From contig NZ_ATKM01000021.1 of the NCBI RefSeq assembly GCF_000418555.1, positions 1 to 64,000 on the forward strand: a DNA stretch of 64,000 nucleotides, given 5' to 3'. Of this stretch, positions 32,572 to 42,136 are shown piece after piece (the stretch's first letter is position 1; each line of letters starts with the position of its first letter). The notes beneath the pieces are model-generated. The model was given only the letters and a program-made list of their open reading frames with translations. It was not told where the DNA came from and searched no databases. The position numbers and the translations under genes are program-made. Origin of the DNA: Pseudomonas sp. P818. Its GTDB lineage: Bacteria > Pseudomonadota > Gammaproteobacteria > Pseudomonadales > Pseudomonadaceae.

Positions 32572-34107
32572 TCAGCCTACCGAGGGCAGCATGCCGGCCG
32601 GCAGCAGCGGCGTCAGCACGCGCTCGGCCAGCAGTTCGTCGGCAGCGGCGATGTCCGGGGCGAAGAAGCGGTCCTCGACGTAGTACGGCACCTTGGCGCG
32701 CAGCGTCTGGCGCGCCTGCTCCAGCGCCGGCGTGCTCTTCAGACCTTCACGGAAATCCAGGCCCTGGCAGGCCCCCAGCCATTCCACGGCGAGGATGCCG
32801 CGGGTATTGGCGGCCATTTCCCACAGGCGCTTGCCGGCGCCCGGCGCCATGGACACGTGGTCTTCCTGGTTGGCCGAGGTGGGCAGACTGTCGACGCTGT
32901 GCGGGTGGGACAGCGCCTTGTTGTCGCTGGCCAAGGCTGCCGCCGTCACCTGGGCGATCATGAAGCCGGAGTTGACCCCGCCATTGGCCACCAGGAAAGG
33001 CGGCAGCTGCGACATGTGCTTGTCCATCATCAGCGATATGCGCCGTTCGGACAGCGAGCCGATCTCGGCGATGGCCAGGGCGATGTTGTCGGCGGCCATG
33101 GCCACCGGCTCGGCGTGGAAGTTGCCACCGGAAATCACCTCGCCTTCGGCGGCGAACACCAGCGGGTTGTCGGAGACCGCGTTGGCCTCGACGCCAAGCA
33201 CCTCGGCAGCCTGGCGCAGCTGGGTCAGGCAGGCGCCCATGACCTGGGGCTGGCAGCGCAGCGAGTACGGGTCCTGCACCTTGTCGCAGGCGGCGTGGGA
33301 GCGGCCGATCTCGCTGCTGTCGCCGAGCAGGTGACGGAACGCCGCTGCCGCGTCGATCTGCCCGCGCTGACCACGGGCGGCATGGATGCGTGCGTCGAAG
33401 GGCGAGCGCGAACCCAGCAGCGCCTCGACGCTCAGCGCGCCGCAGACGCTGGCGGCGGCGTACAGGTCCTCGGCCTCGAACAGCCCGCGCAGGGCGTAGG
33501 CGGTGGACACCTGAGTGCCGTTGAGCAGGGCCAGGCCCTCCTTGGCGGCCAGGGTCATCGGCTCCAGGCCGGCGACGGCCAGCGCCTCGGTGGCCGGCAG
33601 CCATTCACCCTTGTAGCGCGCCTGGCTTTCACCGAGCAGCACCAGCGACATATGCGCCAGCGGCGCCAGGTCGCCGGAGGCGCCGACCGAGCCTTTCAGC
33701 GGGATATGCGGGTAGACCTCGGCGTTGACCAGGGCGATCAGCGCGTCGATCACCTTGCGGCGGATGCCGGAGAAGCCGCGCGCCAGGCTGTTGATCTTGA
33801 GCAGCATGATCAGGCGCACCATGGCATCGCTCAGCGGCTCGCCGATACCGGCGGCGTGGGACAGCACCAGGGAGCGCTGCAGCTTTTCCAGATCGGCATT
33901 GGCGATGCGGGTCGAGGCCAGCAGGCCGAAACCGGTGTTGATACCGTAGGCGGTGCGGCCCTCGGCGATGATCTGGTTGACGCAGGCGACGCTGGCGTCG
34001 ATGGCCTGATGGGCACTGGCGTCCAGGGTCAGGTGCACGGGTGCCTGGTAGGCGGCGCGCAGGTCGGCCAGGGTCAGGTGGCCGGGTTTCAGGTTCAGGG
34101 TGTTCAT
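32572..34107 (-). CDS. hutH: Histidine ammonia-lyase HutH
   Basis: Removes ammonia from histidine to give urocanate, the first step of histidine breakdown. The 511-residue protein has the Ala143-Ser144-Gly145 triad in GSVGASGDLAPLAHM, which cyclises to the MIO cofactor. Other family blocks are present (YGINTGFG, LLNGTQVSTA, SDNPLVF). ATG 34107 has GGAAG upstream; a start 5 codons earlier lacks support. It lies 116 bp after hutU in the same direction. Confidence 0.96.
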   Translation of the reverse strand: MNTLNLKPGHLTLADLRAAYQAPVHLTLDASAHQAIDASVACVNQIIAEGRTAYGINTGFGLLASTRIANADLEKLQRSLVLSHAAGIGEPLSDAMVRLIMLLKINSLARGFSGIRRKVIDALIALVNAEVYPHIPLKGSVGASGDLAPLAHMSLVLLGESQARYKGEWLPATEALAVAGLEPMTLAAKEGLALLNGTQVSTAYALRGLFEAEDLYAAASVCGALSVEALLGSRSPFDARIHAARGQRGQIDAAAAFRHLLGDSSEIGRSHAACDKVQDPYSLRCQPQVMGACLTQLRQAAEVLGVEANAVSDNPLVFAAEGEVISGGNFHAEPVAMAADNIALAIAEIGSLSERRISLMMDKHMSQLPPFLVANGGVNSGFMIAQVTAAALASDNKALSHPHSVDSLPTSANQEDHVSMAPGAGKRLWEMAANTRGILAVEWLGACQGLDFREGLKSTPALEQARQTLRAKVPYYVEDRFFAPDIAAADELLAERVLTPLLPAGMLPSVG

Positions 34108-34223
34108 GTTCTGTTCTTCCACGGGTGAGATCGCGCCTGGCGAAGCAGAGCCGAATAATGGCTGAAGTCGCGGTACGTGCAGTAATTGATGCGCCGGCCC
34201 AGCGGGCCGGCGGCGAACGTGTC

Positions 34224-35885
34224 TTAACCGATCATCGGCAGGTTAAGACCTTGCTCCTTGGCACAGTCGATGGCGATCTGGTAGCCGGCGTCGGCGTGAC
34301 GCATCACCCCGGTGCCCGGGTCGTTGGTCAGCACGCGGGCGATGCGCGCGGCGGCTTCGTCGGTGCCATCGCAGACGATGACCATACCCGAATGCTGGGA
34401 GAAGCCCATGCCTACGCCGCCGCCATGGTGCAGCGACACCCAGGTGGCGCCGCTGGCGGTATTGAGCAGGGCGTTGAGCAGCGGCCAGTCGGACACGGCG
34501 TCGGAGCCGTCCCGCATCGCCTCGGTCTCACGGTTGGGGCTGGAGACCGAGCCGCTGTCGAGGTGGTCGCGGCCGATCACGATAGGCGCGCTCAGTTCAC
34601 CACTGCGCACCATTTCGTTGAAGGCCAGGCCGAGCTTGGCACGCAGGCCCAGGCCGACCCAGCAGATACGCGCCGGCAGGCCCTGGAAGCTGATGCGCTC
34701 GCGGGCCATGTCCAGCCAGCGGTGCAGGTGGGCGTCGTCGGGGATCAGTTCCTTGACCTTGGCGTCGGTCTTGTAGATGTCCTCGGGGTTGCCGGACAGC
34801 GCCGCCCAGCGGAACGGGCCGATGCCGCGGCAGAACAGCGGGCGGATATAGGCCGGGACGAAGCCGGGGAAGTCGAAGGCATTGTCCACGCCCTCCTCTT
34901 TCGCCATCTGACGGATGTTGTTGCCGTAGTCGAAGGTCGGCACGCCCATCTTCTGGAAGTCGAGCATGGCTTTTACGTGCACGGCCATCGACTGCTTGGC
35001 GGCCTTGACCACGCCAGCCGGATCGGTGGCTGCACGATCCTTGTATTCGGCCCAGGTCCAGCCGATCGGCAGGTAGCCGTTGAGCGGGTCGTGGGCGCTG
35101 GTCTGGTCGGTGACCATATCCGGGCGCACGCCACGGCGTACCAGCTCAGGCAGGATCTCGGCAGCGTTGCCCAGCAGGGCGACAGAGATCGCCTTGCCTT
35201 CGCCGGTGTACTTGGCGATGCGCGCCAGGGCGTCGTCGAGGTCAGTGGCCTGCTCGTCGACGTAACGGCTGCGCAGGCGGAAGTCGATGCTGCTCTGCTG
35301 GCATTCGATGTTCAGCGAGCAGGCGCCGGCCAGGGTCGCGGCCAGCGGCTGGGCGCCGCCCATGCCGCCCAGGCCGGCGGTCAGCACCCAGCGGCCCTTG
35401 AGGTCACCGCCGTAGTGCTGGCGACCGGCTTCGACGAAGGTCTCGTAGGTGCCCTGGACGATGCCCTGGCTGCCGATGTAGATCCAGCTGCCGGCGGTCA
35501 TCTGGCCGTACATGGCCAGGCCCTTGGCATCCAGCTCGTTGAAGTGCTCCCAGCTGGCCCAGTGCGGCACCAGGTTGGAGTTGGCGATCAGCACGCGCGG
35601 CGCGTTGGCGTGGGTCTTGAACACGCCGACCGGCTTGCCGGACTGCACCAGCAGGGTCTCGTCGTCGTTCAGGTTGGTCAGGCTCTCGACGATCTTGTCG
35701 TAGCACTCCCAGTTGCGCGCGGCGCGGCCGATGCCGCCGTATACCACCAGTTCCTTGGGGTTCTCGGCCACGTCGGGGTCGAGGTTGTTCATCAGCATGC
35801 GCAGCGGCGCTTCGGTCAGCCAGCTCTTGGCGGTGAGCGTGGTGCCGCGCGGGGCGCGGATTTCGGTGTCGCGGAACTTGGTCAT
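34224..35885 (-). CDS. hutU: Urocanate hydratase HutU
   Basis: Converts urocanate to imidazolonepropionate with tightly bound NAD. The 553-residue length is normal. Sequence blocks include VVYGGIGRAARNWECYD, the NAD-binding GLGGMGGAQPLA, QTSAHDPLNGY and SLHHGGGVGMGFSQHSGMV. ATG 35885 (MTKFRDTEIRAPRG) matches the family start. Part of the hutI-G-yjiH-U-H transcript. Confidence 0.96.
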   Translation of the reverse strand: MTKFRDTEIRAPRGTTLTAKSWLTEAPLRMLMNNLDPDVAENPKELVVYGGIGRAARNWECYDKIVESLTNLNDDETLLVQSGKPVGVFKTHANAPRVLIANSNLVPHWASWEHFNELDAKGLAMYGQMTAGSWIYIGSQGIVQGTYETFVEAGRQHYGGDLKGRWVLTAGLGGMGGAQPLAATLAGACSLNIECQQSSIDFRLRSRYVDEQATDLDDALARIAKYTGEGKAISVALLGNAAEILPELVRRGVRPDMVTDQTSAHDPLNGYLPIGWTWAEYKDRAATDPAGVVKAAKQSMAVHVKAMLDFQKMGVPTFDYGNNIRQMAKEEGVDNAFDFPGFVPAYIRPLFCRGIGPFRWAALSGNPEDIYKTDAKVKELIPDDAHLHRWLDMARERISFQGLPARICWVGLGLRAKLGLAFNEMVRSGELSAPIVIGRDHLDSGSVSSPNRETEAMRDGSDAVSDWPLLNALLNTASGATWVSLHHGGGVGMGFSQHSGMVIVCDGTDEAAARIARVLTNDPGTGVMRHADAGYQIAIDCAKEQGLNLPMIG

Positions 35886-35924
35886 GTTGCGGGCTCCTGT
35901 GGAGAACGAGTTAAGGGTGGGCGG

Positions 35925-37250
35925 TCAGAGCCAGCCCAGAAATTGCGCGAGATAGGCCAGGGGGATGGCCAGCAGCAGGCTGAGCAGGGTGCGCTGCAGC
36001 CAGATCAGCAGCAGGTGGCCCAGGCTCAGGGGAATCCGCGTGGCCAGCACGCAGGGAATCGAGGCGGAGATAAACAGCACGCTGCTGACCGAGACGATGG
36101 CGGTGACGAACTTCACCAGCACGTCGGCGTCCTTGAGCAGCATGGCCGGCAGGAACATCTCGGCCAGGCCCGAAGACAGGGCGCGGGCCACCTGCATCGG
36201 CTCATCCAGGCCGAACAGCCAGGTCAGCGGATAGAGCAGCAGGCCGAGGGCATCGAACAGCGGGGTGTATTGAGCCGCGAGCAGACCGAGCAGGCCGACG
36301 GCGAGGATGCTCGGCAGAATCGCCGCGGTCATGCGCAGGCCATCGAGGAAGGTCTCGCGCAGCGCCATCGGCAGCGAAGGCGCCATGCTGGCCTGCTGAA
36401 GGCCGGCGCGCCAGGCGCTGGCCAGTCGGCTTTCGCCGCTTTGCAGCGGCGCTTCCGGGATGGATTCGGACGGCAGCCGCGACAGCGGATAGATGCGCGC
36501 GCTGATCGCGGTGACGCTGAAGGTCACCGCCATGGCGCTCCAGAAATACAGGTTCCACTGGCCCATCAGGCCCAGGGTCTTGGCGATGATCACCATGAAC
36601 GGCGCCGACACCGTGGAGAAACCGGTGGCGATGATTGCCGCCTCGCGCAGGCTGTAGTGGCCCTGGCGGTACATGCGGTCGGTGATCAGCAGGCCCACCG
36701 AGTAGCTGCCGACGAAGGAGGCCACGGCGTCGATGGCCGACTTGCCCGGCGTGCGCCAGATCGGCCGCATCACCGGCTGCATCAGCACGCCAATCAGCTC
36801 CAGCAGGCCGAAACCGATCAGAAACACCAGGGCCAACGAGCCCAGCGGCACGATCAGCGCCAGGCTGAGCACCAGCTTGTCGAACAGAAACGGCAGCATG
36901 CCGGGCTGATACAGCGCCTGCGGGCCGAGCTGCAGCAGATAGGCGACGCCGATCAGCAGGCCGAACACCTTGAGCACGCTGAACACGCCGTGGGTGCGGC
37001 TGCGCCGCCAGCTGCCGTCGAGCCAGGGGGCAACGGCGCCGTAGAGCATGAACAGCAGCGCCAGGCCGATCACCAGGGGTCGCGCATGCAGCTGCAGGGC
37101 GCTGGCAGCGTGGTCGAGGAGAATGGTCGAACGCCCGCCGATCTCGAACGGCACGAAGAACAGCAGCAGGCCGATCAGGCTGTACCCCAGCAGACGGGCC
37201 AGCGCACGCGGGCGCGACACGCCGGCGCTCAGCGGCAGGGACTCAGACAT
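35925..37250 (-). CDS. YjiH family membrane protein in the hut operon (nucleoside-recognition/Gate domain)
   Basis: The 441-residue polytopic membrane protein has about ten helices, two of them in Gate-type domains (SFVGSYSVGLLITDRMYRQG, ALSSGLAEMFLPAMLL). YjiH proteins have no proven substrate. It lies between hutG and hutU with 39 bp to hutU, where many Pseudomonas clusters carry a histidine or urocanate permease (HutT). It may therefore move histidine, urocanate or a pathway product. This transport role is inference from position. Confidence 0.8.
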   Translation of the reverse strand: MSESLPLSAGVSRPRALARLLGYSLIGLLLFFVPFEIGGRSTILLDHAASALQLHARPLVIGLALLFMLYGAVAPWLDGSWRRSRTHGVFSVLKVFGLLIGVAYLLQLGPQALYQPGMLPFLFDKLVLSLALIVPLGSLALVFLIGFGLLELIGVLMQPVMRPIWRTPGKSAIDAVASFVGSYSVGLLITDRMYRQGHYSLREAAIIATGFSTVSAPFMVIIAKTLGLMGQWNLYFWSAMAVTFSVTAISARIYPLSRLPSESIPEAPLQSGESRLASAWRAGLQQASMAPSLPMALRETFLDGLRMTAAILPSILAVGLLGLLAAQYTPLFDALGLLLYPLTWLFGLDEPMQVARALSSGLAEMFLPAMLLKDADVLVKFVTAIVSVSSVLFISASIPCVLATRIPLSLGHLLLIWLQRTLLSLLLAIPLAYLAQFLGWL

Positions 37251-37341
37251 GGCGCGGCTCCTGGCCGCGGCGGCGGGCGGTGGTTAACATCGTGGTTTCC
37301 TCGTAGTTGTTGTTGTGCGGGAAAGCGCCGGGCTTGCATGC

Positions 37342-38277
37342 TCAGAGGCTGAGCAGATGAATCAGCCGCGCCGCCACCTTGGCGGTGCGGTTGTCGATGT
37401 CGTAGTCGGGGTTGATCTCGGCCAGGTCGGCCAGGCGCAGCTTGCCGCTGGCCTTGAGCCGTTCGATCAGCGGCTCGAGCAGCTCCAGGCGCACCCCGCG
37501 CGCCGCCGGGGCGCTGACGCCGGGCGCCTCGCAGGCCGGCAGCACGTCGATGTCGATGGTCAGGTAGAGCGCGTCGCAGCCAGCGGCGAAGGCGTCCAGC
37601 TCGGCGCCGATGGCATCCAGGGTGGCCTCGCGGATTTCATGGTCCTCGCGCACCAGCACGTTCAGCTCGGCGGCGCGAGAGAACAGCGCGCGGGTGTTGC
37701 TGGCGCGGCTGACGCCCAGGCAGGCATAGCGGAACGGCCAGCCGCGTGCGGCGCATTGCTCGGCGATCTGGGCGAAGGGGGTGCCGGAGGAATGCACATG
37801 AGCCGGATCGCGCAGGTCGAAATGGGCGTCGAAGTTGACGATGCCGATCTTCGGCGCAGGGTTGCCGGACAGGTGCTCGGCCAGACCGGACCAGCTGCCG
37901 AAGGCCACCTCGTGGCCGCCGCCGATCACCAGCGGCAGGGGGCCGGCATCCAGCAACGCACAGACGTTGCGACCGAGGCGCGCCTGAGCCGCTTCCAGGT
38001 CGCCGTCCTCGCAGGTGACGTCACCGGTGTCATAGGCCGGCGCCTGGCGATGCCAGGCCAGGTTGGCCAGCGCCTTGCGCACGCTCGACGGCGCGCCGGC
38101 GGCGCCGACACGGCCATGGTTGCGGCGCACCCCCTCGTCGCAGGCGAAGCCGAGCAGGGCCAGGCCCGGCTCGCTGGCTTCGCTGAGCGCGCGGATGCGC
38201 TGGTGCCAGCGCGCGCTGTCGGCTTCGGGATCGGTGCGGCCGGTACAGGCGCTCATGCAATGACGGTCAGCGTGCAT
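37342..38277 (-). CDS. hutG: Formimidoylglutamase HutG (arginase family)
   Basis: Hydrolyses N-formimidoyl-L-glutamate to glutamate and formamide. The 311-residue protein has the binuclear manganese motifs of the arginase/agmatinase family: GGGHEVAFG, NFDAHFDLR and TIDIDVLP. ATG 38277 has AAGGGAG about 9 bases upstream and overlaps hutI by 11 bp; ATG 38256, after the hutI stop, has no such site. The arginase-type enzyme means this cluster uses the direct formamide-releasing route, not the HutF plus formylglutamate deformylase route common in Pseudomonas. No hutF is seen here. Confidence 0.92.
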   Translation of the reverse strand: MHADRHCMSACTGRTDPEADSARWHQRIRALSEASEPGLALLGFACDEGVRRNHGRVGAAGAPSSVRKALANLAWHRQAPAYDTGDVTCEDGDLEAAQARLGRNVCALLDAGPLPLVIGGGHEVAFGSWSGLAEHLSGNPAPKIGIVNFDAHFDLRDPAHVHSSGTPFAQIAEQCAARGWPFRYACLGVSRASNTRALFSRAAELNVLVREDHEIREATLDAIGAELDAFAAGCDALYLTIDIDVLPACEAPGVSAPAARGVRLELLEPLIERLKASGKLRLADLAEINPDYDIDNRTAKVAARLIHLLSL

Positions 38278-39484
38278 AAACCACTTCTCCCTTGAAAACG
38301 CGCTGGCGCAGGCGTCCGGCCTGCACCGCATAGGCCAGTTCGGCCGGTTGCTGGATGTCCCACAGGCACAGGTCGGCAGGCGCGCCGACGGCGATGCGGC
38401 CGAGGTCGGGCAGACCGAGGGCACGGGCGCCGTGGACGGTCATGCCGGCCAGGGCTTCGCGCGGGGTCAGCCGGAACAGGGTGCAGGCCAGGTTGGCCAT
38501 CAGCGTGGGCATGCAGATCGGCGAGGTGCCGGGGTTGGCGTCGCTGGCCACGGCCATCGGCACGCCGTACTGACGCAGCAGTTCGATGGGCGGCAGCTGG
38601 GTTTCGCGCAGCACGTGGAAGGCGCCGGGCAGCAGCACGGCGACGGTGCCGGCTTCGGCCATGGCGCGCACGCCGGCCTCGTCGAGGTATTCGATATGGT
38701 CGGCCGACAGCGCACCGTAACGCGCGGCCAGGGCACTGCCGCCCAGATTGGACAGCTGCTCGGCATGTGCCTTGATCGCCAGACCATGGGCCTTGGCCGC
38801 CTGGTAGATGCGTTCGCACTGCGCCGGGGAGAAACCGATGCCTTCGCAGAACACGTCCACCGCATCGGCCAGGCCTTCGGCGGCGGCGGCCGGAATCATC
38901 TCGTCGCAGACCAGGCTCACATAGTCGTCGGCGCGACCGGCGTATTCCGGCGGCAGCGCGTGGGCGCCGAGCAGCGTGGGGATCACCCGCACCGGGCGCA
39001 GCTGGCCGAGGCGGCGGGCCACGCGCAGCATCTTCAGCTCATCGGCGACGGTCAGGCCGTAACCGGACTTGATCTCCACCGTGGTCACGCCATCGGCCAG
39101 CAGCGCATCGAGGCGCGGCAGGCTGGCGGCGATCAGCTCGTCCTCGCTGGCCGCGCGAGTGGCGCGCACGCTGCTGAGAATGCCGCCGCCGGCGCGGGCG
39201 ATCTCTTCGTAGCTGACGCCCTCCAGGCGCTGCTCGAACTCGCCGGCGCGGTTGCCGGCGTAGACCAGGTGGGTGTGGCAGTCGACCAGGCCGGGAGTCA
39301 TCACGCCACCGCGCCCCACTTCGACTGCACCTTGAGCCTGCGCCTCGTCGAAGGTGCGCGACGGCCACATGCCGGCAATGCAACCGTCCTCGACCAGCAC
39401 GTTCATCGCCTCGTCCAGCTGCGCCAGGCCATCGAAGACCTGCACATCTCGCCAGAGCTGTTTCGAGGTGGAATGCATCGGCAT
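38267..39484 (-). CDS. hutI: Imidazolonepropionase HutI
   Basis: Opens the imidazolone ring to N-formimidoylglutamate. The 405-residue amidohydrolase has the metal-binding HTHLVYAGNRAGEFEQRL, KSGYGL, KAHAEQLSNLGG and ASDANPGTSP blocks. ATG 39484 has GGGAG about 7 bases upstream; the frame extends beyond into the promoter region without support. First gene of the leftward hut transcript, 20 bp from a TTGTATATACAA palindrome. Confidence 0.95.
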   Translation of the reverse strand: MPMHSTSKQLWRDVQVFDGLAQLDEAMNVLVEDGCIAGMWPSRTFDEAQAQGAVEVGRGGVMTPGLVDCHTHLVYAGNRAGEFEQRLEGVSYEEIARAGGGILSSVRATRAASEDELIAASLPRLDALLADGVTTVEIKSGYGLTVADELKMLRVARRLGQLRPVRVIPTLLGAHALPPEYAGRADDYVSLVCDEMIPAAAAEGLADAVDVFCEGIGFSPAQCERIYQAAKAHGLAIKAHAEQLSNLGGSALAARYGALSADHIEYLDEAGVRAMAEAGTVAVLLPGAFHVLRETQLPPIELLRQYGVPMAVASDANPGTSPICMPTLMANLACTLFRLTPREALAGMTVHGARALGLPDLGRIAVGAPADLCLWDIQQPAELAYAVQAGRLRQRVFKGEVVYAR

Positions 39485-39503
39485 GAAATTCTCCCGACTT
39501 GTT

Positions 39504-39515
39504 TTGTATATACAA
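39504..39515. promoter_or_regulatory. HutC-type operator in front of hutI
   Basis: A perfect palindrome TTGTATATACAA lies 20 bases before the hutI start, where it would block transcription or its start. HutC operators of Pseudomonas have this GTATATAC-type core, so assignment is likely. Confidence 0.8.
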
Positions 39516-39687
39516 TATGAGCGGATTAAACCAGCGTCAAGCCAGCACAATCAAAACCACCCGACTTTCATCCCCCTTGATGAAACGCCGGATGTCTATG
39601 CAAATAGCTAAAAAACCGGGTACGGACCTATACTCACAGACTCCGGCAACAGCTCAAGAAGCGGAATCCTTTATCTCCTTCACACTT

Positions 39688-39701
39688 AATGTATATACAT
39701 T
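39688..39701. promoter_or_regulatory. HutC-type operator in front of hutD
   Basis: A perfect palindrome AATGTATATACATT lies 10 bases before the hutD ATG, overlapping the ribosome-binding region. It shares the TGTATATACA core with the site before hutI, so both arms should respond to HutC and urocanate. Confidence 0.78.
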
Positions 39702-39711
39702 TGGAGAATTC

Positions 39712-40305
39712 ATGCCCTGCGCCCTGCTCGATCCCGCAACAGCCATTGCGATGCCTTGGAAGAACGGCGGCGGCACGACGCTGCAGCTGGCCATTTCGCC
39801 GAAGGGCGCTGGCCTGGAGGATTTCGACTGGCGCATCAGCAGCGCTCAGGTGAAGGTGGATGGTGCCTTTTCCAGCTTCCCCGGAGTCGACCGCAGCCTG
39901 GCCGTGCTCGCCGGCAACGGCTTGCGCCTGCAACGAGAGGATGGTCGGATCGAAACGCTGCACAGCGGTGGCGCCGTAGCGGTCTTTACAGGGGAAGAGG
40001 CAATCGACGCCCAGCTGCTGGACGGCCCGATCACCGACCTCAATCTGATGACCCGACGAAGCACCTGGACGCATCAGGTGCAATGGCTGAAATGGCAGGG
40101 AGCGCGGAGACTGGAAAACGATGCCGCGGTAATGCTGCTATGGAATGCCGCCCAGAGCGCAGTCGACGTGAATGCAGGCGGCGTGATGCACAGCCTCGCG
40201 GCGGGCAATGGTCTGCTGATCGAGAACGAGCCCGGCCAGCTGCATCTGCAAGCGCAACGCCCAGCCCTGCTGTACATGGCCAGACTTAACCCGTCCGCAT
40301 CCTGA
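39712..40305 (+). CDS. hutD: HutD family protein
   Basis: The 197-residue cupin-fold protein has the family signature MPWKNGGGTTLQLAISP and FDWRISSAQV. HutD is thought to set an upper limit on hut expression, perhaps by binding formylglutamate or a pathway intermediate; it is not an enzyme of the route. ATG 39712 has GGAGAA upstream; the frame extends further but the palindromic operator lies there. Divergent from hutI. Confidence 0.93.
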   Translation: MPCALLDPATAIAMPWKNGGGTTLQLAISPKGAGLEDFDWRISSAQVKVDGAFSSFPGVDRSLAVLAGNGLRLQREDGRIETLHSGGAVAVFTGEEAIDAQLLDGPITDLNLMTRRSTWTHQVQWLKWQGARRLENDAAVMLLWNAAQSAVDVNAGGVMHSLAAGNGLLIENEPGQLHLQAQRPALLYMARLNPSAS

Positions 40306-40312
40306 AATGAAA

Positions 40313-40336
40313 AGCCCCGGCACGCAGGCCGGGGCT
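40313..40336. terminator. Terminator between hutD and the acyl-CoA dehydrogenase gene
   Basis: AGCCCCGGC / GCCGGGGCT stem with a 6-base loop. The leftward direction has TTTTCATTT after the stem. It lies between convergent genes and probably serves both. Confidence 0.85.
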
Positions 40337-40357
40337 CATTTGGACGATGCAGTGCGA

Positions 40358-42136
40358 TCAGAACTGCGCGGCATCCAGCAGATACAGCGATTCGCTACCG
40401 GCCTTGACCGATGCACTCAGCGAATGAATGCGCGGCAGCAGGCGGGCGAAGTAGAAGCGCGCAGTGCCCAGCTTGCTGGCGTAGAACTCGTCCTGCGCTT
40501 CCTTGCCCAGCGCGGCCCGTGCCATCAAGGCCCACATATAGGCATAGGCGGTGTAGCCGAAGGCCTGCAGGTACTCGACCGACGCCGCACCGATTTCATT
40601 GGGATTGCTCTTGGCGCGATCCAGTACCCAGGCGGTCAGCTCATCGAGGTTCTGCACGGCCGCGGCCAGTGGCTTGGTGAACTCGGCGAGGCTGGCATCG
40701 GCCGAAGCGACGAAGGCCTTGATCTCGTCGGCGAAGTGCTTGTAGTAGCTGCCACCGCTGCCGACGATCTTGCGCCCCATCAGGTCCAGCGACTGGATGC
40801 CGTTGGTACCTTCGTAGATCTGGGTGATGCGGCAGTCGCGCACCAGCTGCTCCTGGCCCCACTCGCGGATGAAGCCGTGGCCGCCGAAGATCTGCTGGCC
40901 ATGCACGGTGGTTTCCAGCGCCATGTCGGTGAGGAAGGCCTTGGCCACCGGCGTCAGCAGCGCCACCAGTTCGTCGGCACGCTTGGCGGTTTCCCTGTCC
41001 TCGCTGTACTTGGCGGTATCGAGCTGCATGGCGACGTAGCTGGAGAAGGCGCGACCGCCCTCGTTCAACGCCTTCATGGTCAGCAGCATGCGGCGCACGT
41101 CCGGATGCACGATGATCGGGTCGGCGGCCTTGTCCTTGGCGACCGGGCCGGTCGGTGCACGGCTCTGGATACGCTCGCGGGCGTATTCGATGGCGCTCTG
41201 GTAGCTGCGTTCACCGAGAGACAGGCCCTGGATGCCGACGCCCAGACGCTCGTAGTTCATCATGGTGAACATCGCCGCCAGGCCCTTGTTCACTTCGCCG
41301 ATCAGGTAGCCGGTGGCACCGTCGAAGTTCATCACGCAGGTTGCCGAGGCCTTGATGCCCATCTTGTGCTCGATGGAGCCGCAACCCAGAGCGTTCTTCT
41401 CGCCCAGCGAGCCGTCGGCGTTCACCATGATCTTCGGCACCAGGAACAGCGAAATGCCTTTCGGCCCGGCCGGTGCATCGGGCAGCTTGGCCAGCACCAG
41501 ATGGATGATGTTCTCGGTCAGGTCGTGCTCGCCGCCGGTGATGAAAATCTTGGTGCCGCTGACACGATAGCTGCCATCGGCCTGCGGTTCCGCCTTGGTG
41601 CGGATGATGCCGAGGTCGGTGCCGGCATGCGGCTCGGTCAGGCACATGGAGCCGGCCCAGCGGCCTTCGTACATGTTCGGCAGATACTGCGCCTTCAGTT
41701 CTTCGCTGGCGTGGTTGAGGATCGACAGGCAGGCGCCGGAAGTCAGCATCGGGTACAGGCCGAAGGACAGGCTGGCCGAGTTGACCATCTCCTCGACCTG
41801 GGCGCCGATCACCTTGGGCATGCCCATGCCACCGAACTCGGGCGAACCGCCGACGCCGACCCAGCCGCCTTCAGCGTAGGTACGGTAGGCCTCGGGGAAA
41901 CCGGCCGGAGTCTTCACCACGCCGTTGTCCCAGGAGCAGCCCTCCTCGTCGCCGCTGCGGTTCAACGGGGCGATACTGCCCGCGGTGACCTTGCCGGCCT
42001 CTTCGAGAATGGCATTGGCGGTTTCTTCATCCACCACCTCGGCCAGGGCCGGCAGCTCGGCCCAGAGCCTGGAGACTTCGAATACTTCATTGAGCACGAA
42101 GCGCATGTCGCGCAGGGGGGCTTTGTAATCGGCCAT
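40358..42136 (-). CDS. Long acyl-CoA dehydrogenase (FadE type, about 600 residues)
   Basis: An FAD enzyme introducing the 2,3 double bond in acyl-CoA. The 592-residue protein starts with MADYKAPLRDMRF and has FAD/substrate blocks MCLTEPHAGTDLG and ISGTKIFITGGEHD-like sequence. The catalytic-base region is QIYEGTNGIQSLDL, and the extra C-terminal helical domain of the long Pseudomonas dehydrogenases follows. It is close to the protein at 43743 and, with the neighbouring bio genes, resembles the P. aeruginosa PA0506-PA0508 area. Chain-length preference cannot be told. Confidence 0.93.
   Translation of the reverse strand: MADYKAPLRDMRFVLNEVFEVSRLWAELPALAEVVDEETANAILEEAGKVTAGSIAPLNRSGDEEGCSWDNGVVKTPAGFPEAYRTYAEGGWVGVGGSPEFGGMGMPKVIGAQVEEMVNSASLSFGLYPMLTSGACLSILNHASEELKAQYLPNMYEGRWAGSMCLTEPHAGTDLGIIRTKAEPQADGSYRVSGTKIFITGGEHDLTENIIHLVLAKLPDAPAGPKGISLFLVPKIMVNADGSLGEKNALGCGSIEHKMGIKASATCVMNFDGATGYLIGEVNKGLAAMFTMMNYERLGVGIQGLSLGERSYQSAIEYARERIQSRAPTGPVAKDKAADPIIVHPDVRRMLLTMKALNEGGRAFSSYVAMQLDTAKYSEDRETAKRADELVALLTPVAKAFLTDMALETTVHGQQIFGGHGFIREWGQEQLVRDCRITQIYEGTNGIQSLDLMGRKIVGSGGSYYKHFADEIKAFVASADASLAEFTKPLAAAVQNLDELTAWVLDRAKSNPNEIGAASVEYLQAFGYTAYAYMWALMARAALGKEAQDEFYASKLGTARFYFARLLPRIHSLSASVKAGSESLYLLDAAQF

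Noticed and set aside
34041..37352. 1103-codon plus-strand open frame
   Set aside because: Shadow frame antisense to hutU and yjiH; composition is an artefact of GC-rich third positions.
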